64,000 nucleotides of DNA from Cloacibacterium rupense (GTDB taxonomy: Bacteria; Bacteroidota; Bacteroidia; Flavobacteriales; Weeksellaceae): positions 541,996 to 605,995 of the forward strand of contig NZ_BMLV01000001.1 in assembly GCF_014645495.1 (NCBI RefSeq), in the 5' to 3' direction. Shown here in pieces: positions 44,370-53,697 of the stretch (position 1 is its first letter; every line of letters begins with the position of its first letter). Below the pieces are notes generated by a model that saw only the letters and a list, made by a program, of their open reading frames with translations, made no database searches and had not been told where the DNA came from. The translations under genes and the position numbers were made by a program.

Positions 44370-45071
44370 ATGGAGAATCAGACCTTTATGCCAAGAATTG
44401 GGGACCAAGCCCCAGAATTTACAGCCATCACTACGCAAGGAACCATCAATTTCCCAAAAGATTATGCAGGGAAATGGGTAGTATTCTTTAGTCACCCCGC
44501 AGATTTCACACCGGTGTGTACTTCTGAGTTTATGACTTTCGCCCACATGGAAAAGCAGTTCAATGAGGCCAACTGTGAATTGCTAGGACTTTCTGTAGAT
44601 GGTTTATACAGCCATATCGCATGGTTAAGAACCATTAAAGAAAAAATAGAATACAAGGGAATGAAAGACATAGAAGTTAAGTTTCCTTTGATAGAAGACA
44701 TTACGATGGAAGTTTCTAAAAAATACGGAATGATTATGGAGGGAGAAAGCAGCACAAAAGCAGTAAGAGCCGTGTTTTTTGTTGACCCTAAAGGAACGAT
44801 AAGAACCATCTTATATTATCCACTAAGTGTAGGAAGAAATTTTGATGAAATCTACAGAACATTAATCGCCCTACAAACAGCTGATAATTTCGACATTGCT
44901 TGTCCGGCAGACTGGAGACCTGGTGATGATGTGATTGTACCTACCGCTGGTTCTTGTGGCGTAGCCAAAGAAAGAATGGAAGACAAGGAGCATCTAGATT
45001 GTAAAGATTGGTTCTTCTGCACCAAAAAACTAGATAAAGATGAAGTATTGAATGCCATCATCAAAAAATAG
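44370..45071 (+). CDS. Peroxiredoxin, Prx6 type with C-terminal Cys pair
   Basis: 233 residues. PADFTPVCTSEF carries the peroxidatic C50. Near the C-terminus C211 and C217 (DCKDWFFC) repeat the C-x5-C spacing of the archaeal Aeropyrum thioredoxin peroxidase (C207, C213), so resolution is probably by an intramolecular or intersubunit disulfide. It reduces hydrogen peroxide and alkyl peroxides in the cytosol. Own terminator; single gene. Confidence 0.95.
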   Translation: MENQTFMPRIGDQAPEFTAITTQGTINFPKDYAGKWVVFFSHPADFTPVCTSEFMTFAHMEKQFNEANCELLGLSVDGLYSHIAWLRTIKEKIEYKGMKDIEVKFPLIEDITMEVSKKYGMIMEGESSTKAVRAVFFVDPKGTIRTILYYPLSVGRNFDEIYRTLIALQTADNFDIACPADWRPGDDVIVPTAGSCGVAKERMEDKEHLDCKDWFFCTKKLDKDEVLNAIIKK

Positions 45072-45093
45072 AAATTGAAATATAACACCTTAC

Positions 45094-45130
45094 AAATCTC
45101 CACTTTGAATTGCAGTGGAGATTTTTTTTA
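45094..45130 (+). terminator. Terminator of the peroxiredoxin gene
   Basis: AAATCTCCACT (45094-45104) / AGTGGAGATTT (45114-45124) with a 9-nt loop, then a T-run. Confidence 0.92.
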
Positions 45131-45616
45131 CCCTTTACAAAAAAAAATAAGACAGAAAGAGCATTCTCATTTAAAAAATAATGTAAAAGAATAAATAGCA
45201 TAAGCTAAGGAATAATATCTATGTATACTCCCAAGGACTACCTCTGTGAAAACATTGGTAGAGTTTTTTTTAAAGAAAAAAACAGACAAATAGAGTCAAC
45301 GCAATTCTATGTGTTAAAAATGGTTAAAATATAGAACAGATATTAAGGTAAAAAAGTCCTAAAAAGTCATTTTATAAACATAAAATTGCTAAACAATAAC
45401 TCTACGGCATAATGATTATTAGCATAACAAACAAGCAAGTTACACTACATAAATTTTATAAAATATTAATTTACAAATATTTACAAAAAATAAAAAATCT
45501 ACAAAAAAACAACTGACATAACTCATATTTTGAAAAACACTTAATAATGGTCTACAAGTTTAAATTTGTCTCTGTAGAAATGAAACCGTTAACAGTTTCT
45601 TAAAAAAACAAAAGAG
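45131..45616. other. Gene-free leader of the phosphate operon
   Basis: About 490 bp, over 70% A+T by eye, with no plausible frame. It must hold the operon promoter and any binding sites of the operon's own regulator. Confidence 0.6.
45561..45568 (+). promoter_or_regulatory. Candidate -7 box (TAAATTTG) of the phosphate operon
   Basis: Exact TAnnTTTG match 49 bp before the first ATG. The nearest TTTTG upstream lies 28 bp away rather than the usual 19-21, so an activator may be needed or the call may be wrong. Confidence 0.4.
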
Positions 45617-46264
45617 ATGTTTAAATTTAAACAAACCAATGACACGATTAACAACATTAATCATTTTTTTGATGTGATTGATCAAGCTTTAATTGTCTTT
45701 AAAGAAGGAACTAAAAATTATCTCTATAACCATACAGAACAATTCAACACCAATCTTGAGAGCATGTCTGCATTAGAAAACGAGGCAGACAACCTAAGGC
45801 ATAAAATAGAAAGCAATATCTACAGTCTAACTTCACTTGCCAGAGTACGTGGTGATATTATAAGATTGATAGAAAATATGGATGACATAGTAGATATATT
45901 AGAAAGTAGCTTATTTCAATTTGAAATTGAAAGGCCTTATGTACCTGCAGAATTGTACGCAGATTTTGTAAGACTTACAGAGCTGTCTACCATGGCGGTA
46001 GAAAATCTAATACCAGCAGCAAAATCATATTTTAAAAACCCTGAGAATCTGAACGAAAAAATACATAGAGTGTATTTCTATGAAAAAGAAACCGATAAAC
46101 AAGCGCAGAATTTAAAGAGAAGAGTATTTCATGACTTTAATACTTTAAAGTTGAGTGAAAAATTCCATTTAAGATATTTTGCATTGCACATCGAAAATCT
46201 ATCTGATGCGGCAGAGAAAGCAGCAGACCAACTATTAATCATGTCAATTAAAAGAGGAATCTAA
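45617..46264 (+). CDS. DUF47 / PhoU-like phosphate transport regulator
   Basis: 215 residues, all-helical, of the DUF47 family (YkaA/PhoU-like). It has the repeated E-x3-D metal-binding patterns of PhoU folds (ALENEADNLRHKIE; ENMDDIVDILE; YFYEKETDKQAQNLKRRVF). DUF47 genes normally sit directly before a PiT low-affinity phosphate transporter and modulate it. That is the case here, but the PiT partner is fused to a DNA-binding domain. The stop and next start overlap (TAATG). First gene of a nine-gene operon. Confidence 0.92.
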   Translation: MFKFKQTNDTINNINHFFDVIDQALIVFKEGTKNYLYNHTEQFNTNLESMSALENEADNLRHKIESNIYSLTSLARVRGDIIRLIENMDDIVDILESSLFQFEIERPYVPAELYADFVRLTELSTMAVENLIPAAKSYFKNPENLNEKIHRVYFYEKETDKQAQNLKRRVFHDFNTLKLSEKFHLRYFALHIENLSDAAEKAADQLLIMSIKRGI

Positions 46265-47922
46265 TGCTGGTACTCTCTCTCATATTAATTTCTCTATTTT
46301 TTGGATGGTGGCTGAGTACTTCAGACTATGCATTCAGTTTCAGTGGACTCTTTTCTACTCGATACTTTAATGCGTCCCAAATAATAGGCATAAGTATGGG
46401 AGGTCTAATTTTGGGAGGCCTATTGACCTGTAGTAGTCAAGGAGAAGCTATAGAGATTTCATCGCCCATTATTTCATTGACCTTAGCTTTTTCAGCATTT
46501 TTCGCAGTATTATTGACCTATAAAATAAGCAAATTAAGTTCAGTAATCTATGCATTAGTAGGCTCTTTGGTAGGTTGGCAATACTATAACACAGGAACTA
46601 TAGACTGGGGATACCTTGTAAAAAACAGTATAGTCTGGACCATTGCTCCGTTAATAACCATTGCATTGTCCTACTTTGTGACTTTGTTTTATAAAAAATA
46701 CATTGTCAACACTAATTTACACTATTTAAAACTCAACCAATATCTTAAGATTGGCATCTATCTGAATGCAATAGTATTGGCATTATTGATAGGAATCAAC
46801 AATGGAGGAATGCTTATCTTATTGATTAAAAGCATTAAGACTAATTATCAATTTGCGTTAGACACCTTGCCCATGAGTAAAGATTACTTTATTTATTTGG
46901 CAGCTGTATTGCTTATTGTACTGTTTACTTTTTACAAAACCCAAAACAATGTAAAACATTTGGCACAAGCCAACGCCAATGCTAGTACGGAAACTACCCT
47001 TGTCGTTATCAGTGTTTCTAATTTGGTGATTCTACTTTTCAGCACTCCACTATTGGTTATTCCTCTATCTTTTCCACAGATTATAATGGCAGCAGTATTG
47101 GGAAATGCTCTTACCAAACAAAATATACAAATAGAAATAAAAAAAATAGCCCGTTGGATGATCGTATTTGTACTCGCTCCATCTTTGGCATTTTTTATTT
47201 CCTATTTTACCTTGCACCTCATCAGTAAACAATATATTTCTCAAGAAAGCAATATCAACAATGGAGATGATTATAACATCATCAACATCGCTACCCCACT
47301 CTTTTTGGTGAGCATTATTATTCTTTTGGTAGGTGTAATATTTTATTTAGCAAAAGAAAATAAACTAAAACTGAAGGCTCAAAAAGAAGTTTTGAAACAT
47401 CAAGAGAACTTATTTGAAAACCAAAAATCACTTTCTGCGATGGAGGTAAAAACCATTTTGCTAGAAAATGACAAACTCAATACAAAACTAGAGCTCAAAA
47501 GAAAAGAACTTACCAATATTGCCCTCAACATTACCGAGCAAAAAGCATTTTTAGAAAAAATACACCAAAAATTAAAAAACTTAAAAAGCATAGACCTCCC
47601 TGAAGAAAAAAATAAAAAGTTAGATGAACTAGAAAGAGAGGTTTTTCAGAAAATGAACTTCTCACAAGAAATAGAACATTTTTATACTCAAATAGAAAAC
47701 CTACACAAAGATTTTAACATACGGCTTACAGAGCACCACCCTCACCTTACGGAAAACGACAAAAGATTGGTCACCTTACTAAGGCTAGGATTCTCTACAA
47801 AACACATATCATCACTCACCAACATTTCACCTAAAAGTGTAGAAATAGCCCGGTACAGATTGCGGAGCAAACTAGGACTTTCTCACGAACAAAACCTGAT
47901 TAATTATCTAAAAACAATTTAA
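46264..47922 (+). CDS. Degenerate PiT phosphate permease fused to a C-terminal HTH domain
   Basis: 552 residues. The N-terminal 345 have about nine TM segments that follow the PiT layout. STSDYAFSFSGLF stands where PiT has GANDVANAFG, and KLSSVIYALVGSLVG where PiT has LPVSTTHAIVGALIG. VKNSIVWTIAPLITIALSY matches the loop-TM after it, and the half repeats with IKKIARWMIVFVLAPSLAFF. Key Asn/Asp/Thr residues are lost, so transport is doubtful. Residues about 360-470 are coiled coil. Residues about 490-552 form a LuxR-type HTH (FSTKHISSLTNISPKSVEIA, then RYRLRSKLGL). I infer a membrane-bound phosphate sensor and transcription factor. Coupled by overlap to the DUF47 gene. Confidence 0.85.
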   Translation: MLVLSLILISLFFGWWLSTSDYAFSFSGLFSTRYFNASQIIGISMGGLILGGLLTCSSQGEAIEISSPIISLTLAFSAFFAVLLTYKISKLSSVIYALVGSLVGWQYYNTGTIDWGYLVKNSIVWTIAPLITIALSYFVTLFYKKYIVNTNLHYLKLNQYLKIGIYLNAIVLALLIGINNGGMLILLIKSIKTNYQFALDTLPMSKDYFIYLAAVLLIVLFTFYKTQNNVKHLAQANANASTETTLVVISVSNLVILLFSTPLLVIPLSFPQIIMAAVLGNALTKQNIQIEIKKIARWMIVFVLAPSLAFFISYFTLHLISKQYISQESNINNGDDYNIINIATPLFLVSIIILLVGVIFYLAKENKLKLKAQKEVLKHQENLFENQKSLSAMEVKTILLENDKLNTKLELKRKELTNIALNITEQKAFLEKIHQKLKNLKSIDLPEEKNKKLDELEREVFQKMNFSQEIEHFYTQIENLHKDFNIRLTEHHPHLTENDKRLVTLLRLGFSTKHISSLTNISPKSVEIARYRLRSKLGLSHEQNLINYLKTI

Positions 47923-47942
47923 AACTTAAACAATAACTTACC

Positions 47943-49325
47943 ATGAAAAAGTTAATACTTTCTATGGCATGCTTAGGCTTGTCCTTGACCGCCTACGCCC
48001 AAAACGAAAAAGATTCTGTAAGGTATGACCAATACGGAATAAAAGTTGACAGAAAACCACTTCAGACCGAAGAAAGAAATGGAATTCTAGTCATGGAATC
48101 TAAAGATTCTAATTACAAATTATGGTTTGACATCCGTGTACACGTAGATGCGGCTACTTTTTTCGGTCAAGACAAAGATTATGACCCAATAGGAGACGGT
48201 GCCAGCATCAGAAGAGCACGTTTCGCTGTAAAAGGGCAAGTAACCCCAGAATGGTATGGTGAAGTAGATGTCAATTTTGCTAATGGCGTTTTAGAACTGA
48301 AAGATGCTATTGTAAGATACACAGGCTTCAATGACTGGGAATTACAAGCGGGTAACTTCAAAGAAAATTTCCAACTGACTAGAAACACCTCATCTAGATA
48401 TCAACCATTAATGGAAAGACCTATGGTGGCCAATAATCTAGGGCCAAACCGTAGTGTGGGGGTAAATGCTAAATACCAAAAGAAATGGATTTTTGCTTCT
48501 TATGGAGTATTCTTCCATGCTGTAGAAGATTCAGAAACCAGAACTTATGTAGAAGACAACAACAAAGATTATGGCAGAAAAGAAGGATTGGCACATACCG
48601 CAAAAGTGGTTTTCCAACCTTTATACAAAAGTTCTGATGCTAGTTTACATCTAGGAGCAGCTGTTTCTAGACGTAAACCTTCTACAGACGTAGACCCAGG
48701 TGAATATGGAGGTGTAAGAATAAGCACTAGAAATGCCACCAGCATCAACAGAAAAAAATACCTAGATACTGATGTAATTCCGAATGTAAACTTCAGCCTC
48801 TACTCTACTTATGAAATTGCAGGACACTACAAGGGACTAAGATTTGAATCTGCCTATGTACAAGACGATGTACACATTCTAAAAGATGCTCCAGCTAACG
48901 TAAACAAAAGTGTAAAGAAATTCCACGGAGGATATGTTATGGCCAGTTATCTGCTTTTCGGTGGAAAACAAAAGTATGATTACAATGGCGCAAAATTCAA
49001 TCAAGTAAAAAGAGGAAGAAGCTGGGGTGATATAGAATTGGCTGCTAGATATGATTATATGGACCTAAACAGTGGTGGTGTTTTGGGAGGCTCAGGAGAA
49101 AACTACACTTTTGGAATTAACTATTACACCTCTAAAAATGTAAGATTCTCTTTAGATTATCAATATTCTAACAACGATAGATATGCCAACGGAAAAGGTA
49201 AACTCTTTGTAGGACATGATGTAAACGGAAACCCTACCAAAGACCCTTCGCAAGTGGTAGAAGCAGACGGAAAAGCAGGTGTAGACTTCCATATGGTGGC
49301 CGCAAGAATTCAAATTGATTTTTAA
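47943..49325 (+). CDS. Phosphate-selective porin (OprO/OprP family)
   Basis: 460 residues with a signal peptide (MKKLILSMACLGLSLTAYAQ). The mature protein has LWFDIRVHVDAATFFGQD, SIRRARFAVKGQVTPEWYGEVDVNFANG and the terminal strand of a 16-stranded barrel (MVAARIQIDF). This is the OprP pattern of anion-selective, starvation-induced porins taking up phosphate or polyphosphate. Third gene of the operon, 20 bp after the sensor-regulator. Confidence 0.92.
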   Translation: MKKLILSMACLGLSLTAYAQNEKDSVRYDQYGIKVDRKPLQTEERNGILVMESKDSNYKLWFDIRVHVDAATFFGQDKDYDPIGDGASIRRARFAVKGQVTPEWYGEVDVNFANGVLELKDAIVRYTGFNDWELQAGNFKENFQLTRNTSSRYQPLMERPMVANNLGPNRSVGVNAKYQKKWIFASYGVFFHAVEDSETRTYVEDNNKDYGRKEGLAHTAKVVFQPLYKSSDASLHLGAAVSRRKPSTDVDPGEYGGVRISTRNATSINRKKYLDTDVIPNVNFSLYSTYEIAGHYKGLRFESAYVQDDVHILKDAPANVNKSVKKFHGGYVMASYLLFGGKQKYDYNGAKFNQVKRGRSWGDIELAARYDYMDLNSGGVLGGSGENYTFGINYYTSKNVRFSLDYQYSNNDRYANGKGKLFVGHDVNGNPTKDPSQVVEADGKAGVDFHMVAARIQIDF

Positions 49326-49344
49326 TAATAGTAAAACTTAAACA

Positions 49345-50178
49345 ATGAAAAATTTATTACAACTCTCAATATTCATCTTATCTCTAGTAGGACTGCAATC
49401 TTGTGTAGAAGATGAAATGTATGTAGGGCCAGCCACAATAGTAAGTGTAGCAGCCACACCTATAGCCCCCAACTCTACAGAAACGGTAACTGTAATGGCA
49501 AAAATAACCGACCTAAAAGGAGTAACAGCAGTTAAATTATATTATAAAACTTCAACTGAAAGTACTTTTAAATCTGTAGATATGCCTGCCACTTCAGAAA
49601 AATTTATGTACTCAGGTATCATTCCTGCTTATCCTAAAGACACTACAGTACAATATTATGTAGAAGCCAACAATGAAAACAACCTGACTACTTATTACCC
49701 TGCAAAAGCCCCTACAGCTACTGTAAGCTATAAAGTGGGTGCGTCTTCAGTAGTAAAATTGTTTATCAATGAAGCCTTTGCAGATGGTACTAAAGATTCT
49801 ACTGACCCAGACTGGGTAGAAGTTTACAATGACTCTGATATAGAAGTAAGCTTGAACGGGTATGCATTTTACGACGACGGCATAAAAACCTCAAACGGTG
49901 CAAAACCTAAAAGAATTCTAGGAGATATCAAAATACCATCTAAGGGTTTTGTATCTATCCCTACAGAGTATAATGGTGAAACGGTAACGTTCGGGTTAAG
50001 TACCTCTGGAGATGCGGTATATCTAGAAGATAAATCTGGTGTTTTGGTGACATCTCTAGACTTCAACGGCATTAGTTTATCTGGCAAAAAATCGTATGGA
50101 AGAAAACCTGATGCCTCTAGCACTTTTGTGACCTTTGCTAACCCAACTAAAGCAGCATCTAACAACAATGCTAACTAA
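49345..50178 (+). CDS. Lipoprotein with Ig-like and lamin-tail (LTD) domains
   Basis: 277 residues. Lipobox VGLQSC (Cys20); an Ig-like region (about 32-130) with VKLYYKTSTESTFKSVDM and YYVEANNENN; then an LTD fold (about 137-265) with LFINEAFADGTKDSTDPDWVE, LNGYAFYD and SGDAVYLEDKSGVLV. LTD domains bind DNA or sugars, or tether proteins, and occur with CotH kinases and polyphosphate genes in Bacteroidota. It is probably at the cell surface, perhaps working with the porin just before it. Confidence 0.85.
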   Translation: MKNLLQLSIFILSLVGLQSCVEDEMYVGPATIVSVAATPIAPNSTETVTVMAKITDLKGVTAVKLYYKTSTESTFKSVDMPATSEKFMYSGIIPAYPKDTTVQYYVEANNENNLTTYYPAKAPTATVSYKVGASSVVKLFINEAFADGTKDSTDPDWVEVYNDSDIEVSLNGYAFYDDGIKTSNGAKPKRILGDIKIPSKGFVSIPTEYNGETVTFGLSTSGDAVYLEDKSGVLVTSLDFNGISLSGKKSYGRKPDASSTFVTFANPTKAASNNNAN

Positions 50179-50209
50179 TACAAATAAACAAATTATATAA
50201 AAAATTACG

Positions 50210-50851
50210 ATGAGTAAAGAACAAATGGAGATTGGTGCAATCTCAAAACCTAGATTTGAGTTCCGTACGTTCGGACAAAACTTTGATGAAGCAGCCAAAA
50301 GAATGGCGAGATTATCTATACCAGTTCCTGAAAAAGTATGGGAAAGAAGTAGTGATGAAATCTACATTTTATCTAGAACCAATGACATAAACAATACCAA
50401 GATAAGAGACGGTAAAATGGACATTAAGACCTATGTACAAACTGTAGATGGACTAGAACAATGGAACCCTCTAATGAAAGGAGAATTCCCTATAGCTGCA
50501 GAAGTATTAAGAAATGAAGTATTCCCTGCATTTATGGTAGAAATGCCAGCATTAACCCAAGAAACTTACACTTATGAAGAATTCATCAGTATGATAGAAA
50601 ACAACCCTGATTTGGCTGCAGTAAGAGTGCATAAGCAACGTTTCGGGTACATGGTGAATAATACCATCTGCGAAGTAGGCAATGTACTAGTAAATGGTGC
50701 AAAAATAGTAACCATCAACTCAGAATCTACTGAGCTAGAAGACATTAAAAAAACCATTGTAGATGTAAAATTAGAAGGTGTAGAAAATATCAACTATCTT
50801 CAAGCCATCAAAAGAGTCATCGGAATGATCAACAAACCATTAGCAAACTAA
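50210..50851 (+). CDS. CYTH-like (triphosphate tunnel) protein, divergent
   Basis: 213 residues, cytosolic, not firmly assignable. It resembles a CYTH tunnel fold: RFEFRTFG at the start (a remnant of ExExK); a charged strand KIRDGKMDIKTYVQTV where CYTH proteins have RxRxxxxxxxxTxK; later VRVHKQRFGY and ICEVGNVLVNG; and an acidic end, INSESTE. It lies 14 bp before a canonical CYTH gene, as if the operon carries two tunnel proteins. It may be a polyphosphate-binding or regulatory partner. Homology by eye is weak. Confidence 0.6.
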   Translation: MSKEQMEIGAISKPRFEFRTFGQNFDEAAKRMARLSIPVPEKVWERSSDEIYILSRTNDINNTKIRDGKMDIKTYVQTVDGLEQWNPLMKGEFPIAAEVLRNEVFPAFMVEMPALTQETYTYEEFISMIENNPDLAAVRVHKQRFGYMVNNTICEVGNVLVNGAKIVTINSESTELEDIKKTIVDVKLEGVENINYLQAIKRVIGMINKPLAN

Positions 50852-50865
50852 TAAATAATAAAAAA

Positions 50866-51336
50866 ATGGCACAAGAAATAGAAAGAAAGTTTTTGGTAAA
50901 AGGTGATTATAAAGCTTTATCTACCAAAAGTACAAGAATCACACAAGGTTACCTATCCTCTGTACCAGAACGTACCGTAAGAGTGCGTGTAAAAGGAGAT
51001 AAAGGCTTTATCACCATAAAAGGCATAGGCAGTGCGTCTGGAGCTAGCAGATACGAATGGGAAAAAGAAATCCCAGTAGAAGAAGTAAATGAACTTTTAA
51101 AAATATGTGAACCTGGGGTAATAGACAAAACCAGATACCACGTAGTAGCAGGTCCACATACATATGAAGTAGATGAGTTCTATGGTGAAAACGAAGGACT
51201 TACTATAGCAGAAGTAGAACTAAGCAGTGAAGAAGAATCTTTCGAAAAGCCTGAATGGCTAGGCGAAGAAGTAACTGGTGATGTGAAATATTACAATTCT
51301 ATGTTGATGAAAAACCCATATACTAAGTGGTCTTAA
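50866..51336 (+). CDS. CYTH-domain triphosphate tunnel metalloenzyme
   Basis: 156 residues. It opens with EIERKFLV, the ExExK metal/triphosphate motif of CYTH, followed by TVRVRVKGDKGFITIKG, DKTRYHV, YEVDEFYGENEGLTIAEVELSSEEE and a C-terminal tail. It has all the basic and acidic strands of the eight-stranded tunnel. Single-domain bacterial members (NeuTTM, ygiF type) hydrolyse tripolyphosphate. In this operon it could process imported or stored short polyphosphate. Confidence 0.92.
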   Translation: MAQEIERKFLVKGDYKALSTKSTRITQGYLSSVPERTVRVRVKGDKGFITIKGIGSASGASRYEWEKEIPVEEVNELLKICEPGVIDKTRYHVVAGPHTYEVDEFYGENEGLTIAEVELSSEEESFEKPEWLGEEVTGDVKYYNSMLMKNPYTKWS

Positions 51337-52082
51337 TCAAAAACATACTAGCAGTAGCTTTGGCTGTCCTCGCGCTCGATTCCCAAAAAGAGGACAGCAT
51401 AGCTGCTGTAAATACTCCTTCGGAAAAAGATTGGAAGGAATACAAAACGGGGCTGAAAAATCTCTCAGGCCTTAGTTTCAATCAAGACCAATCTGCATTG
51501 CTTGCCATTACAGACAAGGGAAGCATTTATGAAATAAATTTCGAGGGAAAAATCAAAAGGCAACTGCCCTTTGATGAATTTGGTGATTTCGAAGCCATTG
51601 CCATAGATTCTCGTAAAAACACCATTTATCTGGCAGATGAAAACACCATGTCTGTTTATGAATTGTCTAAAAACGAAAAAAAACTAAACAAAATAGTAAA
51701 TATAAGCATACCCAATGCTGCTTACAATAGAGGTTTAGAAGGATTAACTTGCGGAAGAGACACCTTATACATTGCCAATCAATCTGAACCCTGCAGGCTT
51801 TTTAAATATTCTACTGTTAATAAAAAAATTATCTCTCTAGACCTACCATATGCCACATTTTTGTCAGACATTTTTTATGATGAAACAGACAATACCCTAT
51901 GGATAATAGATAGCAAACAATATAAAATCACCCATTGTAAGCTCAATGGAAAAATCATTGCACAACAAGACATTCCTATGGTGAGAAAAGCAGAAGGCCT
52001 CTGTGTAGATCGAAACAAAAAAATAGCATGGATAGGCTGTGACAAAACAGGAAACTTGTATCGAATTAAATTAAAAATTTAA
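51327..52082 (+). CDS. SdiA-regulated-type beta-propeller protein
   Basis: 251 residues, start GTG at 51327 inside the end of the CYTH gene (10-bp overlap), with no later ATG in a suitable place. A short hydrophobic N-terminus (LIKNILAVALAVLAL) suggests export or anchoring. Propeller phrases are LSGLSFNQDQSALLAITDKG, FEAIAIDSRKNTIYLADE, GLEGLTCGRDTLYIANQSEP and AEGLCVDRNKKIAWIGCD, which is the SdiA-regulated domain, related in fold to beta-propeller phytase. A phosphate-ester hydrolysis or binding role would fit the operon but is inference. Confidence 0.85.
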   Translation: MVLIKNILAVALAVLALDSQKEDSIAAVNTPSEKDWKEYKTGLKNLSGLSFNQDQSALLAITDKGSIYEINFEGKIKRQLPFDEFGDFEAIAIDSRKNTIYLADENTMSVYELSKNEKKLNKIVNISIPNAAYNRGLEGLTCGRDTLYIANQSEPCRLFKYSTVNKKIISLDLPYATFLSDIFYDETDNTLWIIDSKQYKITHCKLNGKIIAQQDIPMVRKAEGLCVDRNKKIAWIGCDKTGNLYRIKLKI

Positions 52083-52084
52083 TA

Positions 52085-53680
52085 ATGGAACACACTTCAG
52101 AATTTAATCCATTAAATATGGACAACTATAAGCTAGAAAAACTTCCAAAAATAGAAAAGACAGGAGTAGAAAAATGGATGATGAAATTGGGAGGCCCCAT
52201 AGCAATTTTATCTTTTGTTTTACTTTATTTCGTATTGGACATTCCCTTTCTCAATAAAATAGACCCAGAAGTACTAGGAAAAGATGCTCTAGCAAGATAT
52301 AAAGAATTAGGCGCAGAAGGTTTTGAAAAAATAAACTATGCCATGTTGGCCATTTTTGTAGCAGCCATTATCTTATGGATTACAGAAGCTATCCCTAACT
52401 ACCTGACTTCATTATTTGTGATATTAGCGATTGTAATGACACAGGTAACCACAGAAAAAGAGGCATTTTCACAGCTGGGTCACCCAGTGATGTGGCTAAA
52501 CATTCTATCATTTGTTTTGGCAAGTATGTTGGTAAAAACACAAGCAGCCAAACGATTTGCGCTATGGTTTGTCATCAAATTTGGTAAAAATTCTTTTTGG
52601 GTTATCTTCAGTTTCTTAGTAATCAACGTGGTTCTCTCAGCATTTATATCAGCCACTACTGCTAAAGCCACTATTCTACTGCCTATATTTATGGTAATCG
52701 CAGCCATCTATGGAGCTACTGGTGGCAATCACAGAAATAATTTTGGTAGAAATTTAGTTTTGCAAAATCTTTTTCAAATAAACATCGGTGCCTCAGGCTT
52801 TCTTACGGGTTCTGGTGCTAATCTACTAGCAGCATCTTTAATTGCCGGAGCTATGGGATGGAGCTTATTTAGTTATCAAGATTGGTTTATTGCAGCATTT
52901 CCGTTAGCCATTATCCTAATATTACTGGGTTGGCTGGTTGGAGCAAAATTAATGTTCCCTTTAAAAAAAGGTGAAGACCAACCACAAATAGAAGGAGGAT
53001 TGCAAAGTTTGAGAGAAGAATACTTAAAAATGGGAAAAGTAACCCGTGAAGAATACAAAGCCATTGCTATCTTTATCTGTGTACTTATTCTTTGGGCAAC
53101 AGATAAGCAACATGGCATCAACCAAACGGTAGTGGCCTTTATAGGTGCAGTAGTAGCATTAACCCCTGGGATAGGAGTTGTAAAATGGAATGACATCGAT
53201 ATTCCTTGGCATTTGATGATATTTTCTGCAGGAGCCTATACCTTAGGGGCGGGATTAGAAGCTACCAGTTTGCCAGCCACATTGGTAGAAGTAACCTTTA
53301 ACCATTTAGGAATTTGTGCTTCTACTCCATTTTGGGTGTTGTATTTGGTATTGACAGGCCTTATGCTCTTCAGTGCGTTATTATTTCAATCTAAGACCAT
53401 GCGTGCCTTGATATTTATACCAATAGCCATAGGCATAGCCAATAGATTTGGGTATCCGGTATTGAGTTTAGCCTTTCCATTGGCTCTTTTAATAGAACAT
53501 GTGTATGTATTGCCATTTAACAGTAAGCCAGCAGCACTGCTCTACACCACCAATCAGTATAGCATTACAGATAGTTTCAAATTTGGAATCACAATGATGA
53601 TATTGAGTTGGGCAATGATTATACTCTGGGGAGAAACCGTTTTAAAATGGTTAGGATACACCAACGGATTATTTTTTTAA
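52085..53680 (+). CDS. SLC13/DASS-family sodium:anion symporter
   Basis: 531 residues with 12-13 TM segments. It has ILWITEAIPNYLTSLFVIL, SFVLASMLVKTQAAKRFA, INIGASGFLTGSGANLLAA and IPWHLMIFSAGAYTLGAGL, typical of divalent anion:sodium symporters (dicarboxylate, sulfate or phosphate). In this operon phosphate is the obvious candidate, since the PiT protein seems to have lost transport residues. It follows the propeller gene after 2 bp. Confidence 0.9.
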   Translation: MEHTSEFNPLNMDNYKLEKLPKIEKTGVEKWMMKLGGPIAILSFVLLYFVLDIPFLNKIDPEVLGKDALARYKELGAEGFEKINYAMLAIFVAAIILWITEAIPNYLTSLFVILAIVMTQVTTEKEAFSQLGHPVMWLNILSFVLASMLVKTQAAKRFALWFVIKFGKNSFWVIFSFLVINVVLSAFISATTAKATILLPIFMVIAAIYGATGGNHRNNFGRNLVLQNLFQINIGASGFLTGSGANLLAASLIAGAMGWSLFSYQDWFIAAFPLAIILILLGWLVGAKLMFPLKKGEDQPQIEGGLQSLREEYLKMGKVTREEYKAIAIFICVLILWATDKQHGINQTVVAFIGAVVALTPGIGVVKWNDIDIPWHLMIFSAGAYTLGAGLEATSLPATLVEVTFNHLGICASTPFWVLYLVLTGLMLFSALLFQSKTMRALIFIPIAIGIANRFGYPVLSLAFPLALLIEHVYVLPFNSKPAALLYTTNQYSITDSFKFGITMMILSWAMIILWGETVLKWLGYTNGLFF

Positions 53681-53697
53681 ATAAATAAGAAAACAAA

